A stretch of DNA of 64,000 nt. Source: Flavobacterium xinjiangense. Lineage in GTDB: Bacteria; Bacteroidota; Bacteroidia; Flavobacteriales; Flavobacteriaceae. The DNA is taken from NCBI RefSeq assembly GCF_900142885.1, contig NZ_FRCL01000002.1, positions 310,001-374,000 of the forward strand. Direction: 5' to 3'. This document shows, piece after piece, positions 27,524 through 36,015 of this stretch. How positions within the stretch are numbered: position 1 is the stretch's first letter; each line of letters opens with the position of its first letter. The notes under the pieces are model-generated. The model saw only the letters and a list, made by a program, of their open reading frames with translations. It was not told the DNA's origin and made no database searches. The position numbers and the translations under genes were made by a program.

Positions 27524-27708
27524 TTAAACCTAGAAAGAACAATCAAAAAGAGTTATTATTTTTAAGGGTATTTTTTTGATAGCTTACCGGTAAAGAATTA
27601 CGACCTACACAAAATACGCCACATTTTTGAATTACCAACGCATCTTGGAGAAGTGGTCCAGCGAACTATTTATTATAAGAATGATTTTTTAACTAAAATA
27701 ATTTAATC

Positions 27709-27999
27709 ATGAAAGCAAGCGAAAACGTTTTTGTATTGGAAAATACATTGAAAAAAAGAGGCAAGATCCATACTAACAAATGGGACAAATATCTGGATGA
27801 TTATAACAATTATATCAAGGAATATAAAAAGCATTACAAGAATTCACAAAATGGAGATGAAATCTCATTGTCTCTATATCCTTATATGCTTGTTAAATGG
27901 GAAGATTTACGAAATCGAATCACTAGAGCGTATGCCAAGAAATGCTTAACCAAAAAGCAAATCAAGCGAGTAATTAAAATTAATATGAAAAATAATTAA
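27709..27999 (+). CDS. Small basic protein of unknown function
   Basis: A 96-residue protein I do not recognise. It is very rich in Lys, Tyr and Asn (KWDKYLDDYNNYIKEYKKHY), predicted helical, with a Lys-rich C-terminus (KKCLTKKQIKRVIKINMKNN). There is no signal peptide or membrane span. A plausible promoter lies upstream. The tail could bind nucleic acid, but that is only a guess from charge. Confidence 0.6.
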   Translation: MKASENVFVLENTLKKRGKIHTNKWDKYLDDYNNYIKEYKKHYKNSQNGDEISLSLYPYMLVKWEDLRNRITRAYAKKCLTKKQIKRVIKINMKNN

Positions 28000-28006
28000 A
28001 CACTGT

Positions 28007-28030
28007 TTTTCACTGAACTTGTAGTGAAAA
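28007..28030. repeat. Hairpin TTTTCACT/AGTGAAAA
   Basis: An 8-bp stem with loop GAACTTGT just after the small basic protein gene. A third TTTTTCACT occurs at 28072-28080. It has no T-run on the 3' side, so the terminator role is doubtful. Confidence 0.4.
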
Positions 28031-28228
28031 CTAAAGCATCAAATTAATGGTGAGCTATTTTGAAAATATAGTTTTTCACTAAATCACCAACGAATACCTT
28101 ATTTGGCATTTATTTTTTAGATTTAATTTATTATTGGCAATGAAATTGATTGTGTGCAATAGCAGTTCTTTTTAACTGGGATTTTGCGAATTTAATTAAT
28201 ACTAAAACAACAACTAAAAATAATTATC

Positions 28229-28423
28229 ATGAGAACATCAAAAACAATTTCGTCATTGCCAAATTTTAAATTCAAGGCAAGAAAAGTAAAAGAGATTCAA
28301 GCGGAGAATGAATTAATGCATACTAGGTTTGAAATGAAAACTAAAGGTGTGTTTGGGGAAAAAGATTCTAGTTCTTTATTGGCTTTAATGTATTCTCAAG
28401 ATAACGAGGTACTTTTTATCTAA
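28229..28423 (+). CDS. Small protein of unknown function
   Basis: A 64-residue protein I do not recognise. A basic N-terminal half (LPNFKFKARKVKEIQAENEL) precedes MHTRFEMKTKGVFGEKDSSS and a hydrophobic end. There is no signal peptide. It is followed by an intrinsic terminator at 28523-28556, which supports a real transcript. It stands between two methionine units without visible connection to them. Confidence 0.5.
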   Translation: MRTSKTISSLPNFKFKARKVKEIQAENELMHTRFEMKTKGVFGEKDSSSLLALMYSQDNEVLFI

Positions 28424-28522
28424 TTCAAAGCAATCTATTTCATTAATTATACATATTTAAAATCAGTGTTTTACATGGTAAAAAACGACTTTCTTAAATT
28501 TTAGAATTCCCTTGAAAAACCG

Positions 28523-28556
28523 AAAAGCACCATTCAATAAAATGGATGCTTTTTTG
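28523..28556 (+). terminator. Terminator after the 64-residue ORF
   Basis: Stem AAAAGCA-CCATT/AATGGATGCTTTT with one bulged base, loop CAATAA and six T. Confidence 0.75.
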
Positions 28557-28609
28557 TGCTTATATAAAACGAGAGGTTGCTAAATAATAACAATCAATTC
28601 TTTAAAAAA

Positions 28610-28641
28610 TTTGTTTCTTTAAAAAATTTGTAGTTAATTTG
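28610..28641 (+). promoter_or_regulatory. Promoter of the metX operon (TTTG-N20-TTAATTTG)
   Basis: TTTG (28610-28613), a 20-bp spacer and TTAATTTG (28634-28641), one mismatch from TAnnTTTG. It puts the transcript start just before the SAM riboswitch. Confidence 0.6.
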
Positions 28642-28670
28642 CTCCTTTAAGTTCACAAACGTATTGAAAT

Positions 28671-28774
28671 GTTATAAAGAAAGGACGAGGGATTAGACCC
28701 AATGAAGCCTTAGCAACCCTTCGATTTATCGAAGAAGGTGCTGCATTCTACCACGCCAAACGTGGAAAGATAAC
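28671..28774 (+). ncRNA. SAM-I riboswitch (S-box) upstream of metX
   Basis: P1 GTTAT/ATAAC (28671-28675 with 28770-28774) closes the aptamer. The core shows GAGGGATTAGACCCAATGAA, then GCCTTAGCAACC, a P3 stem TTCGAT/ATCGAA, AAGGTGCTGCATTCTACC and a P4 stem CCACG/CGTGG: the classical SAM-I sequence. It binds SAM and should turn off the metX-thrA-osmC-metZ operon when SAM is plentiful. Confidence 0.95.
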
Positions 28775-28785
28775 AACAAGAATTT

Positions 28786-28811
28786 AACTGGTTTACTCTA
28801 GTTTTTTCTTT
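28786..28811 (+). terminator. Expression-platform terminator of the metX SAM riboswitch
   Basis: Stem AACTGG/CTAGTT (one G-U) with loop TTTACT, followed by TTTTCTTTCT, 12 nt after the P1 strand. It is short but in the right position for a transcription-off switch. Confidence 0.6.
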
Positions 28812-28849
28812 CTAATATTTCCAAACACAAATCAAAAATCATAAAAGAT

Positions 28850-29818
28850 TTGAAATTGGAAAATAAACCAAACCATATTACCTTACAAAATTTCACCACC
28901 GAAAGTGGCGTGTTTTATGCTGTTCTAAACTTGAGTTTTCAAGTTTTTGGGCCAGAATTAAATACTGCACCAACCGTTCTAGTAAATCACGCTTTAACCG
29001 GAAATTCCCAAGTTATTGGAAAAAACGGTTGGTGGAATGACTTAATCGGTGAAAATAAAACAATTGACACCACAAAATATACCGTATTAGCTTTTAATGT
29101 TCCCGGAAATGGCTATGACGAAACTATAATAGAAAACTATTTGGATTTTAATGCCAGAGATATTGCAAAACTGTTTGTTGAAGGAATTAAATTTCTTGAA
29201 ATCAAAAAGCTGTATGCTATTATTGGAGGTTCAGTCGGTGGCGGAATTGCTTGGGAAATAGCAGCTTTAGAACCAAAAATTACAAAACATTTAATTCCTA
29301 TTGCTACAGATTGGAAATCGACGGATTGGTTGATAGCCAATTGCTTTTTGCAGGAACAAATTCTAAACAATTCTTCAAAGCCTATTGAAGATGCCCGGAT
29401 TCATGCCATGTTGTGCTACCGCACTCCAGAATCATTCAAGTCAAAATTTCAGAGAACTGTTAATGAGGAATTGGCCATTTTTAATATAGAAAGTTGGTTG
29501 TGTCATCACGGTGAGAAACTCCAAAAACGATTCCAACTTTCCTCTTATAAAATGATGAACCAATTGCTCAAAACAATAGATATCACCAGAAATAGAGGAT
29601 CATTCGAAGAAATTACATCCAAAATTGATGCTGATATTCATATCATCGGAATCAATTCTGATTTATTTTTTACTGCAGATGAAAATAAAGCGACTTATCA
29701 AGAAATAAAAAAATATAAAAATAATGTTTCCTATCACGAAATAGTTTCCATTCATGGTCACGATGCTTTTTTGATAGAATACAAACAATTAGACAATTTG
29801 CTTCAGAATATATTCTAA
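28850..29818 (+). CDS. metX: Homoserine O-acetyltransferase (MetX)
   Basis: A 322-residue alpha/beta hydrolase-fold enzyme that acetylates homoserine with acetyl-CoA. VLVNHALTGNSQV, the nucleophile elbow AIIGGSVGGGIAWEIA (Ser in G-G-S-V-G) and the C-terminal IHGHDAFLIEY with the catalytic His are present. Translation seems to begin at TTG (28850-28852); no in-frame ATG fits and the upstream codons are ATA-AAA-GAT. It is the first gene of the SAM-riboswitch operon and supplies O-acetylhomoserine to MetY and MetZ. Confidence 0.9.
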   Translation: MKLENKPNHITLQNFTTESGVFYAVLNLSFQVFGPELNTAPTVLVNHALTGNSQVIGKNGWWNDLIGENKTIDTTKYTVLAFNVPGNGYDETIIENYLDFNARDIAKLFVEGIKFLEIKKLYAIIGGSVGGGIAWEIAALEPKITKHLIPIATDWKSTDWLIANCFLQEQILNNSSKPIEDARIHAMLCYRTPESFKSKFQRTVNEELAIFNIESWLCHHGEKLQKRFQLSSYKMMNQLLKTIDITRNRGSFEEITSKIDADIHIIGINSDLFFTADENKATYQEIKKYKNNVSYHEIVSIHGHDAFLIEYKQLDNLLQNIF

Positions 29819-29836
29819 GCCAAAAAACACAACACA

Positions 29837-32251
29837 ATGAAAATATTAAAATTTGGAGGTAAATCTTTATCGAATGGCGAGGGATTAAACAAGGTGGTTG
29901 CTATTATTACTGATAAAGTTAATCAAGGAGAAAAAATTGCTATCGTTGTATCTGCTCGTGGGAACGCAACTGACGAGTTGGAAGATATTTTGAAAATTGC
30001 ATCGCAAAATGGAAATTATAAACCGGTTTTCGAAGATTTTAAAAAATACCAACAAGCCGAATATTGCGATGTCGATTTAACAGAAGAATTCGAAGTGTTG
30101 GAAAAACTTTTTGAAGGTGTAAGTTTAATTGGGGATTATAGCAATAAAATTAAAGATTTAGTGCTGTCTAAAGGAGAATTGCTTTCGGCTAAATTACTTA
30201 CTGCTATTTTAGTTAAAAATGGCATAAATGCTCGTTTTACCGATTCCAGAGAATTGATAAAAACCGATTCTAAATTTGGAGACGCGCAACCTTTGGAACA
30301 AATTTCGAAGAAAAATGTAATCAATTATTTCAAGCAAAATAATGGGAACACAGTGAATATTGTTACTGGTTTTATTGGATCAAACAGTAAAAATGATACC
30401 ACTACTTTAGGCAGAAATGGCAGTAATTATACGGCTTCTTTGATTGCTAATTATCTAAATGCCGAGGAGCTTCAGAATTATACTCATGTTGATGGGATAT
30501 ACACAGCAAACCCCGATTTAGTTTTGGATGCTAAAAAAATTGACCATTTGACTTTCAATGAAGCGAATGAGTTGGCTAATTTTGGAGCAACCATTCTTCA
30601 TGCGAAAACGATAATTCCTTTATTGGAAAAAAATATTCCTCTTCGAATTTTAAACACATTCAATCACGAAAATAAAGGAACTTTAATCACTTCAAATTCG
30701 AATAAGGAAGGAATTAAAACGCTTTCCGTTTTGGAAAATGTGTCTTTAGTAAACCTGGAAGGAAGAGGTTTACTGGGAAAAACTGGTGTTGATGCTCGTA
30801 TTTTTAGAGTAATGGGAGATAATGACATTAGTGTTAGTATCATTTCACAAGGCTCTTCAGAAAGAGGAATTGGTCTTGTGGTTGCTGCTGATCAGGCTAC
30901 AAAAGCAATGATTGAACTAGAAAAAGAATTCGAAAATGATTTCTATTCTAAAGACGTCAACAAAATTTCAGTTACTGATAATGTTTCGGTGATTTCTATC
31001 ATTGGACAGGATTTAAGCACTTTTCACAAGCCATATACCGCTCTTATCAAGAACAAGATTGTGCCTATTCTTTTCAATAATACGGTAACGGGGAAAAACG
31101 TAAGTTTAGTTGTCAAAAAGTCACAACTTAATAAAGCGTTGAACGTTATTCACGGGGAGATTTTTGGAGTTTCAAAGAAAATTAATATTGCCATTTTTGG
31201 TCATGGATTAGTTGGTGGAACTTTGATTAATCAAATTCTGGAATCGGCTGCTGCTATCGAAAAAAGAAAGGACATTAAATTGAATGTTTTTGCTATCGCC
31301 AATTCAAAAAATGTACTGTTGAATAAAAATGGAGTCACTCCAAACTGGAAAAACGAGATACAAAATAATGGTTTTTCTTATACGATTGATGATTTTATTG
31401 CCTTTGCTAATGAGCATCACTTAGAAAATTTAATTGCAATCGATAACACAGCAAGCGCTGCATTTGTTGAAAATTATGTGAAATTGGCTGAAAATAGTTT
31501 TGATTTGATTTCCTCTAATAAAGTAGCGAACACTTTGAGTTATAAATTTTATAAAGACTTGCGAAAAGTATTGGCAGACAATCAAAAGAGTTATCTTTAT
31601 GAAACGAATGTCGGAGCTGGTTTGCCATTGATTGATACGATTAAATTATTGCATCTTTCTGGTGAAAATATCACCAAAATAAAAGGTGTTTTTTCTGGAA
31701 CATTGAGTTATTTGTTTAACAATTTCTCTGCTAAGGATGTTCCTTTTAGTCAGGTCTTGCAAGAGGGAATTGATAATGGTTATACAGAGCCAGATCCTCG
31801 CGAGGATTTATGTGGTAACGATGTAGGTAGAAAATTATTAATTTTAGCAAGAGAATTGGATTTGCAAAATGAATTTGAAGAAATCGAAATTGAGAATTTA
31901 ATTCCAGAACATTTGCGTGAAGGAAGGGCTTCTGAATTTTTGACTAAACTAAAAGAATTTGATCCTATTTATGATAAAATAAAAAAGGAACAAAAACCAA
32001 ATCACGTTTTGAGATACATTGGTGAATTATCAGGAGATTTGCAAAATGACAAAGGAAATCTTGAAGTAAAATTAGTTTCGGTTCCATCTGATACGGCACT
32101 GGGAGGATTGAAAGGTTCTGATTCGTTCTTCGAAATTTACACAGAATCATATGGAGATCGACCAATTGTAATTCAAGGAGCCGGAGCCGGATCAGCAGTT
32201 ACTGCCAGAGGCGTTTTTGGGGATATCTTGAGATTGTCGGATAAAGGGTAA
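29837..32251 (+). CDS. thrA: Bifunctional aspartate kinase / homoserine dehydrogenase I
   Basis: An 804-residue fusion. The N-terminal aspartokinase (about 1-290) begins MKILKFGGKSLSNGEGLNKV and has TTLGRNGSNYTASLIANYL. Two ACT domains (about 300-450) include VDARIFRVMGDNDISVSIIS. The C-terminal homoserine dehydrogenase (about 460-804) begins INIAIFGHGLVGGTLINQIL and has YETNVGAGLPLIDTIKLL and YTEPDPREDLCGNDVGRKLL. It makes aspartyl phosphate and, later in the pathway, homoserine, the substrate of MetX encoded 18 bp upstream. Placement under a SAM riboswitch points to a methionine-dedicated isozyme. Confidence 0.96.
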   Translation: MKILKFGGKSLSNGEGLNKVVAIITDKVNQGEKIAIVVSARGNATDELEDILKIASQNGNYKPVFEDFKKYQQAEYCDVDLTEEFEVLEKLFEGVSLIGDYSNKIKDLVLSKGELLSAKLLTAILVKNGINARFTDSRELIKTDSKFGDAQPLEQISKKNVINYFKQNNGNTVNIVTGFIGSNSKNDTTTLGRNGSNYTASLIANYLNAEELQNYTHVDGIYTANPDLVLDAKKIDHLTFNEANELANFGATILHAKTIIPLLEKNIPLRILNTFNHENKGTLITSNSNKEGIKTLSVLENVSLVNLEGRGLLGKTGVDARIFRVMGDNDISVSIISQGSSERGIGLVVAADQATKAMIELEKEFENDFYSKDVNKISVTDNVSVISIIGQDLSTFHKPYTALIKNKIVPILFNNTVTGKNVSLVVKKSQLNKALNVIHGEIFGVSKKINIAIFGHGLVGGTLINQILESAAAIEKRKDIKLNVFAIANSKNVLLNKNGVTPNWKNEIQNNGFSYTIDDFIAFANEHHLENLIAIDNTASAAFVENYVKLAENSFDLISSNKVANTLSYKFYKDLRKVLADNQKSYLYETNVGAGLPLIDTIKLLHLSGENITKIKGVFSGTLSYLFNNFSAKDVPFSQVLQEGIDNGYTEPDPREDLCGNDVGRKLLILARELDLQNEFEEIEIENLIPEHLREGRASEFLTKLKEFDPIYDKIKKEQKPNHVLRYIGELSGDLQNDKGNLEVKLVSVPSDTALGGLKGSDSFFEIYTESYGDRPIVIQGAGAGSAVTARGVFGDILRLSDKG

Positions 32252-32362
32252 TGATTTAAGATTTTGGAATTTAGATTTTTGATTTAAGATATATAAAAGT
32301 AAAATCTGCGTTTGAAAATCCGTTTCATCTGCGTCGGAACAAATATAATTAAAAAAAAAAGG

Positions 32363-32410
32363 GACTGCCTCCAGTCTTGGCTCCCTTCCCTTCGGGGAGG
32401 GTTGGGGAGG
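32363..32410 (+). repeat. GC-rich hairpin with TTCG loop before osmC
   Basis: Contains CCCTTCCC-TTCG-GGGAGGG, a cUUCGg-type hairpin, then TTGGGGAGGGG ending 8 bp before the osmC ATG. Its base composition differs sharply from the AT-rich surroundings, so it looks like an inserted dispersed element. GGGGAGGGG could act as an unusually strong Shine-Dalgarno in a phylum that mostly lacks them. Confidence 0.55.
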
Positions 32411-32417
32411 GGATAAT

Positions 32418-32843
32418 ATGAAAATAACATTAAACAGAGTAAACGAAAACTTTCACTTCGAATTAAAAAATGACCGTGGTCACACAGTAAATGTTGATAG
32501 CCGTCCTGATTTTGGTGGGAATGATATGGGGCCAAGCCCAATGGAGTTAGTACTGATGGGTGTTGCGGGTTGCAGTGCGATTGATATGATTTCTATTCTG
32601 AAAAAACAAAGACAAGATATCACTTCTTTCAAAGCTGAGGTCGAAGGCGAGCGTGTGCAAGTAGGCGAGGCAAAACCATTCAAAGATATTCACGTGGTGT
32701 TTTATCTAGAAGGAGCTATTAATGAAGATAAAGCAGCCAGAGCAGCACAACTTTCTTTTGAAAAATACTGCTCGGTTTCTAAAACATTAGAACCAACAGC
32801 AACCATACATTACAAAGTAGTCTTGAATAATAAATCATTATAG
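32418..32843 (+). CDS. OsmC family protein
   Basis: A 141-residue OsmC/Ohr-fold protein. The two redox Cys are in GVAGCSAIDMISIL and FEKYCSVSKTL, the usual pair for thiol-dependent peroxide reduction. Its place in a methionine operon between thrA and metZ suggests a role with organic or sulfur-derived peroxides, but this is inference. A GC-rich TTCG-loop repeat lies directly before its start. Confidence 0.88.
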   Translation: MKITLNRVNENFHFELKNDRGHTVNVDSRPDFGGNDMGPSPMELVLMGVAGCSAIDMISILKKQRQDITSFKAEVEGERVQVGEAKPFKDIHVVFYLEGAINEDKAARAAQLSFEKYCSVSKTLEPTATIHYKVVLNNKSL

Positions 32844-32914
32844 TTTAAATACAAGTTGTGAGAGTTCCACGATTCCAACAAATTCAAACCTTAAACTTTA
32901 AACTAAAAAATAAA

Positions 32915-34087
32915 ATGAACGAACAAGAATTTGGTTTTGAAACCCAAGCCATACGCACCCAATTAGAAAGAACGCAGTATTTAGAGCACTCGGTTCCTTT
33001 GTACTTAACTTCAAGTTTTGTCTTTGAAGATGCCGAAGATATGCGTGCTTCTTTTGCTGAGGAGAAGGATCGAAATATTTATAGCAGATACAGCAACCCA
33101 AATACGAACGAATTTGTTGATAAAGTTTGCAAAATGGAAGGGGCAGAGGCTGGTTTTGCCTTTGCTTCAGGAATGGCAGCAGTGTATTCAACCTTGGCAG
33201 CTTTACTGAAATCCGGAGATCATATTGTTTCATCCAGTAGTGTTTTTGGAGCGACACATTCTTTATTCATTAATTATTTTCCAAAATGGAACATTGAAAC
33301 CTCCTATTTTGATATAAATAAGCCGGAAACGATTGAAAGTTTTATTACGCCAAATACAAAGATTCTTTTTGCTGAATCGCCGACCAACCCTGCTGTTGAT
33401 ATTATCGATTTGGAGCTTTTAGGAACTATTGCAAAAAAACACAATTTGATTTTGGTAATAGATAACTGTTTTGCAACACCTTATCTGCAACAACCTATAA
33501 AATGGGGCGCGCACTTAGTGGTGCATTCCGCTACGAAGTTAATGGACGGTCAAGGTAGAGTGTTGGGAGGAATAACAGTTGGTGATGCAGAATTGATACA
33601 AAAAATCTATTTATTTTCACGACTTACTGGGCCTTCCTTATCACCTTTTAACGCTTGGGTTTTATCAAAAAGTTTAGAAACTTTAGCAATTCGTTTAGAC
33701 AGACATTGTGAAAATGCATTGAAAGTAGCGGAGTTTTTAGAGCAACATCCAAATGTGAAGCGTGTTAAATACCCCTTCTTGAAATCTCATCCGCAATACG
33801 AAATTGCTCAAAAGCAAATGAAGTTGGGTGGGAACATCGTTGCTTTTGAAATAAAAGGGGGTCTTGAAGCCGGAAGAAACTTTTTGGATAAAATAAAGCT
33901 ATGCTCTTTATCACCTAATTTGGGAGACACCAGAACAATTGTAACACATCCAGCATCTACTACGCACAGTAAATTATCTGTAGAGGAACGTTTGGCTGTA
34001 AGCATTACTGATGGGTTGGTTCGCGTTTCCGTAGGATTGGAAACAGTGAAAGATGTTATAGCAGATTTAGAGCAAGCTCTTTCTTAA
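32915..34087 (+). CDS. metZ: Trans-sulfuration family PLP enzyme (MetZ/MetB type)
   Basis: A 390-residue Cys/Met metabolism PLP enzyme. YSRYSNPNTNEFVDKVCKME, AGFAFASGMAAVYSTLAALL, VIDNCFATPYLQQPIKWGA, the PLP lysine in VVHSATKLMDGQGRVLGG and TRTIVTHPASTTHSKLSVEE are present. It most resembles short O-acyl-homoserine sulfhydrylases (MetZ), but cystathionine gamma-synthase activity cannot be excluded. I chose MNEQEFGFET over an upstream ATG because the extra 19 residues are not family-like. It is the last gene of the metX operon. Confidence 0.85.
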   Translation: MNEQEFGFETQAIRTQLERTQYLEHSVPLYLTSSFVFEDAEDMRASFAEEKDRNIYSRYSNPNTNEFVDKVCKMEGAEAGFAFASGMAAVYSTLAALLKSGDHIVSSSSVFGATHSLFINYFPKWNIETSYFDINKPETIESFITPNTKILFAESPTNPAVDIIDLELLGTIAKKHNLILVIDNCFATPYLQQPIKWGAHLVVHSATKLMDGQGRVLGGITVGDAELIQKIYLFSRLTGPSLSPFNAWVLSKSLETLAIRLDRHCENALKVAEFLEQHPNVKRVKYPFLKSHPQYEIAQKQMKLGGNIVAFEIKGGLEAGRNFLDKIKLCSLSPNLGDTRTIVTHPASTTHSKLSVEERLAVSITDGLVRVSVGLETVKDVIADLEQALS

Positions 34088-34266
34088 AGATTTTTATTCC
34101 GAAGTTCGGGAGCAGATTTAGGGCAAATCGAAAATCGTTAATCTGCATTCACTATTCTTAAATCAAAAAGTATATTTTTGTTGCTACAATAAAAGACATA
34201 TAGATTTCGGATTACTTTAAAATCTGAAATCAAAAATCCTTAATCTTCAATCTTATATTTTTAAAT

Positions 34267-34677
34267 ATGCTTTCTAAAAAAACAAAATACGGAATAAAAG
34301 CATTGACTTTTTTGGCTCGCCAAGAAGATCAGACTCCTGTTGCTATTGCTGATATTGCAAAGGCAGAGCAAATTTCAGTTAAGTTTTTAGAAAGTATTTT
34401 ACTGCTGTTGCGGCATTCCGGATTTCTGGGTGCTAAAAAAGGAAAAGGTGGGGGGTATTACTTAATAAAAGACCCCAAAGATATTAATATGGCCCATGTC
34501 TATCGTATTCTGGAAGGGCCAATAGCTTTGTTACCTTGTGCGAGTCATAATTTCTATGAAAGATGTGAGGACTGTACTGATGAAGCTACATGTGCGGTTA
34601 GAAAATTAATGATGGAGGTTCGGGATAATACTTTGATGATATTGGAAAACAATACCCTGGCGGATATTGCTTTTTAA
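34267..34677 (+). CDS. Rrf2-family transcriptional regulator with Cys cluster
   Basis: A 136-residue winged-helix regulator. KKTKYGIKALTFLAR and the recognition region ISVKFLESILLLLRHSGFLG are typical, as is KKGKGGGYYL. Four Cys (91, 100, 103, 109 in LPCASHNFYERCEDC and TCAV) sit where IscR-type proteins bind an Fe-S cluster. Its position between methionine and sulfate-reduction genes suggests a CymR-like regulator of sulfur assimilation, but no operator is proven. A -7-like TATTTTTG is at 34173-34180. Confidence 0.88.
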   Translation: MLSKKTKYGIKALTFLARQEDQTPVAIADIAKAEQISVKFLESILLLLRHSGFLGAKKGKGGGYYLIKDPKDINMAHVYRILEGPIALLPCASHNFYERCEDCTDEATCAVRKLMMEVRDNTLMILENNTLADIAF

Positions 34678-34752
34678 TTTATTTGCTATAAGAATATTAA
34701 GCTGTTTTTTTTGTTTCGCTCCCTCTCCTTCACAGAATGTTGGGAACAGGAT

Positions 34753-35535
34753 TTAAAAAACCAAATTATATCCCACAAAAAACAACATTACCGCAATGGC
34801 ATTTCTAAGAAGCAAATCAGGGACTTTGCCACTCAACATACTTCCTAAATAAATTCCAGGAAGTGATCCTATTAATAATTGTCCTAATAGGCCTAAATCT
34901 AAATTCCCCATTGAGGCATGTCCTATTCCTGCTACAAGAGTCAAAGGAACAGCATGAGCAATCTCCGTCCCAACTAATCTTGGAGTTGCTAAAAGTGGAT
35001 ACAGGAAAAATAAAGTAACCGTGCCTAGAGCACCTGCTCCAATGGAAGTCAGAGTCACAGTTGCTCCCAACATGACACCAATGGCCACGGTTAATGCATT
35101 CTGAGTTTTACTCTCACTATGAAACTTATCTCCGGCATGTTTTTGAGAAAACAATAAAAGTTTTTGTTTGAATATTATAGCAATCGATGTGAAAAGGAGT
35201 GCCCAACCTAAACTCAGTTTTATTATGTGATTTAAAGCTGTGATATCTGTTTTTATGCTATGCAATATCCATAAAGTGAGTAAAGCAGCTGGCACACTGC
35301 CTAAAGAGAGCCAACCTGTGATAGCCCAATTAATATTCTTTTTTTTATGGTGTACATAAACGCCCCCCATTTTGGTAAAAGCCGCATACAATAGATCGGT
35401 TCCCACGGCCGATGTCGGGGGGATACCAAACCATAATAAAATGGGAGTCATTAAAGATCCACCACCTACGCCCGTCAATCCTACTATAAAACCCACTAAT
35501 AAACCTGCAACTATAAATCCAATTTGAAAATCCAT
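34753..35535 (-). CDS. TauE/SafE family permease
   Basis: A 260-residue inner-membrane protein with about eight hydrophobic spans. The two family repeats begin GFIVGLTGVGGGSLMTPILL and LGATVTLTSIGAGALGTVTL. The family exports sulfite or related sulfur anions or moves organosulfonates. In this place, next to the cys operon and an Rrf2 regulator, sulfate uptake or sulfite export is plausible. The start MDFQIGFIV is preferred over an ATG nine codons earlier. Confidence 0.88.
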   Translation of the reverse strand: MDFQIGFIVAGLLVGFIVGLTGVGGGSLMTPILLWFGIPPTSAVGTDLLYAAFTKMGGVYVHHKKKNINWAITGWLSLGSVPAALLTLWILHSIKTDITALNHIIKLSLGWALLFTSIAIIFKQKLLLFSQKHAGDKFHSESKTQNALTVAIGVMLGATVTLTSIGAGALGTVTLFFLYPLLATPRLVGTEIAHAVPLTLVAGIGHASMGNLDLGLLGQLLIGSLPGIYLGSMLSGKVPDLLLRNAIAVMLFFVGYNLVF

Positions 35536-35675
35536 AAAACAAAAATTTTGACAAAAATACAACTATTTTATAATTATCCTATAGACATGATAGAGTATTA
35601 AAAAAAAATAAAAAAATACCAATCTTTATAGCAATGGTTTTGTATGCTATTTGGAGCGAAACCTGAGGCATTTTA

Positions 35676-35755
35676 GGAGTCATGGTTCCCGCCATCATTC
35701 CCAATCTTATGAGCAGAACCCCAGCTCATAAGGATTTTCCCTTCTGTCGGGGCTA
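35676..35755 (+). repeat. Structured dispersed repeat, copy D
   Basis: It begins GGAGTCATGGTTCCCGCC and ends CTGTCGGGGCTA. Central stem CTTATGAGC/GCTCATAAG with loop AGAACCCCA; basal pairing CCCG/CGGG. It lies between divergent genes, the permease and the cys operon, so it is not behind a stop codon like copies C and F. The 35536-36015 gap holds only this and the cys promoter. Confidence 0.8.
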
Positions 35756-35927
35756 AAGCTCAGAGTTTAGGGCCCTATTTGAATAATTTTAATAAGAATA
35801 TAGGGGAAGCAGGGGAAATATTAGAAAAATCATACAAATTTTATATCTATCAGAGAATCAGTCTTGCGTCTTTTCTGTATAAAAGCAGTAGTTGATAGCG
35901 ATTGCCAATAAAAAAGTCAAATTTTAT

Positions 35928-35957
35928 TTTGTAATTTAGAATTAAGTAGTATTTTTG
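35928..35957 (+). promoter_or_regulatory. Promoter of the cys operon (TTTG-N18-TATTTTTG)
   Basis: TTTG (35928-35931), an 18-bp spacer and TATTTTTG (35950-35957). The transcript should start near 35964, giving a leader of about 50 nt, too short for a leader-peptide attenuator or a riboswitch. Confidence 0.75.
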
Positions 35958-36015
35958 CGAAGTAATCTAGTAAACCGATAGGGTAATGGATTTTATTAAA
36001 AAAACATAAAAATAA

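Noticed and set aside
35958..36015. Cys leader peptide or riboswitch before cysH
   Set aside because: Only about 50 nt separate the predicted transcript start from the ATG, with no Cys-rich ORF and no terminator.
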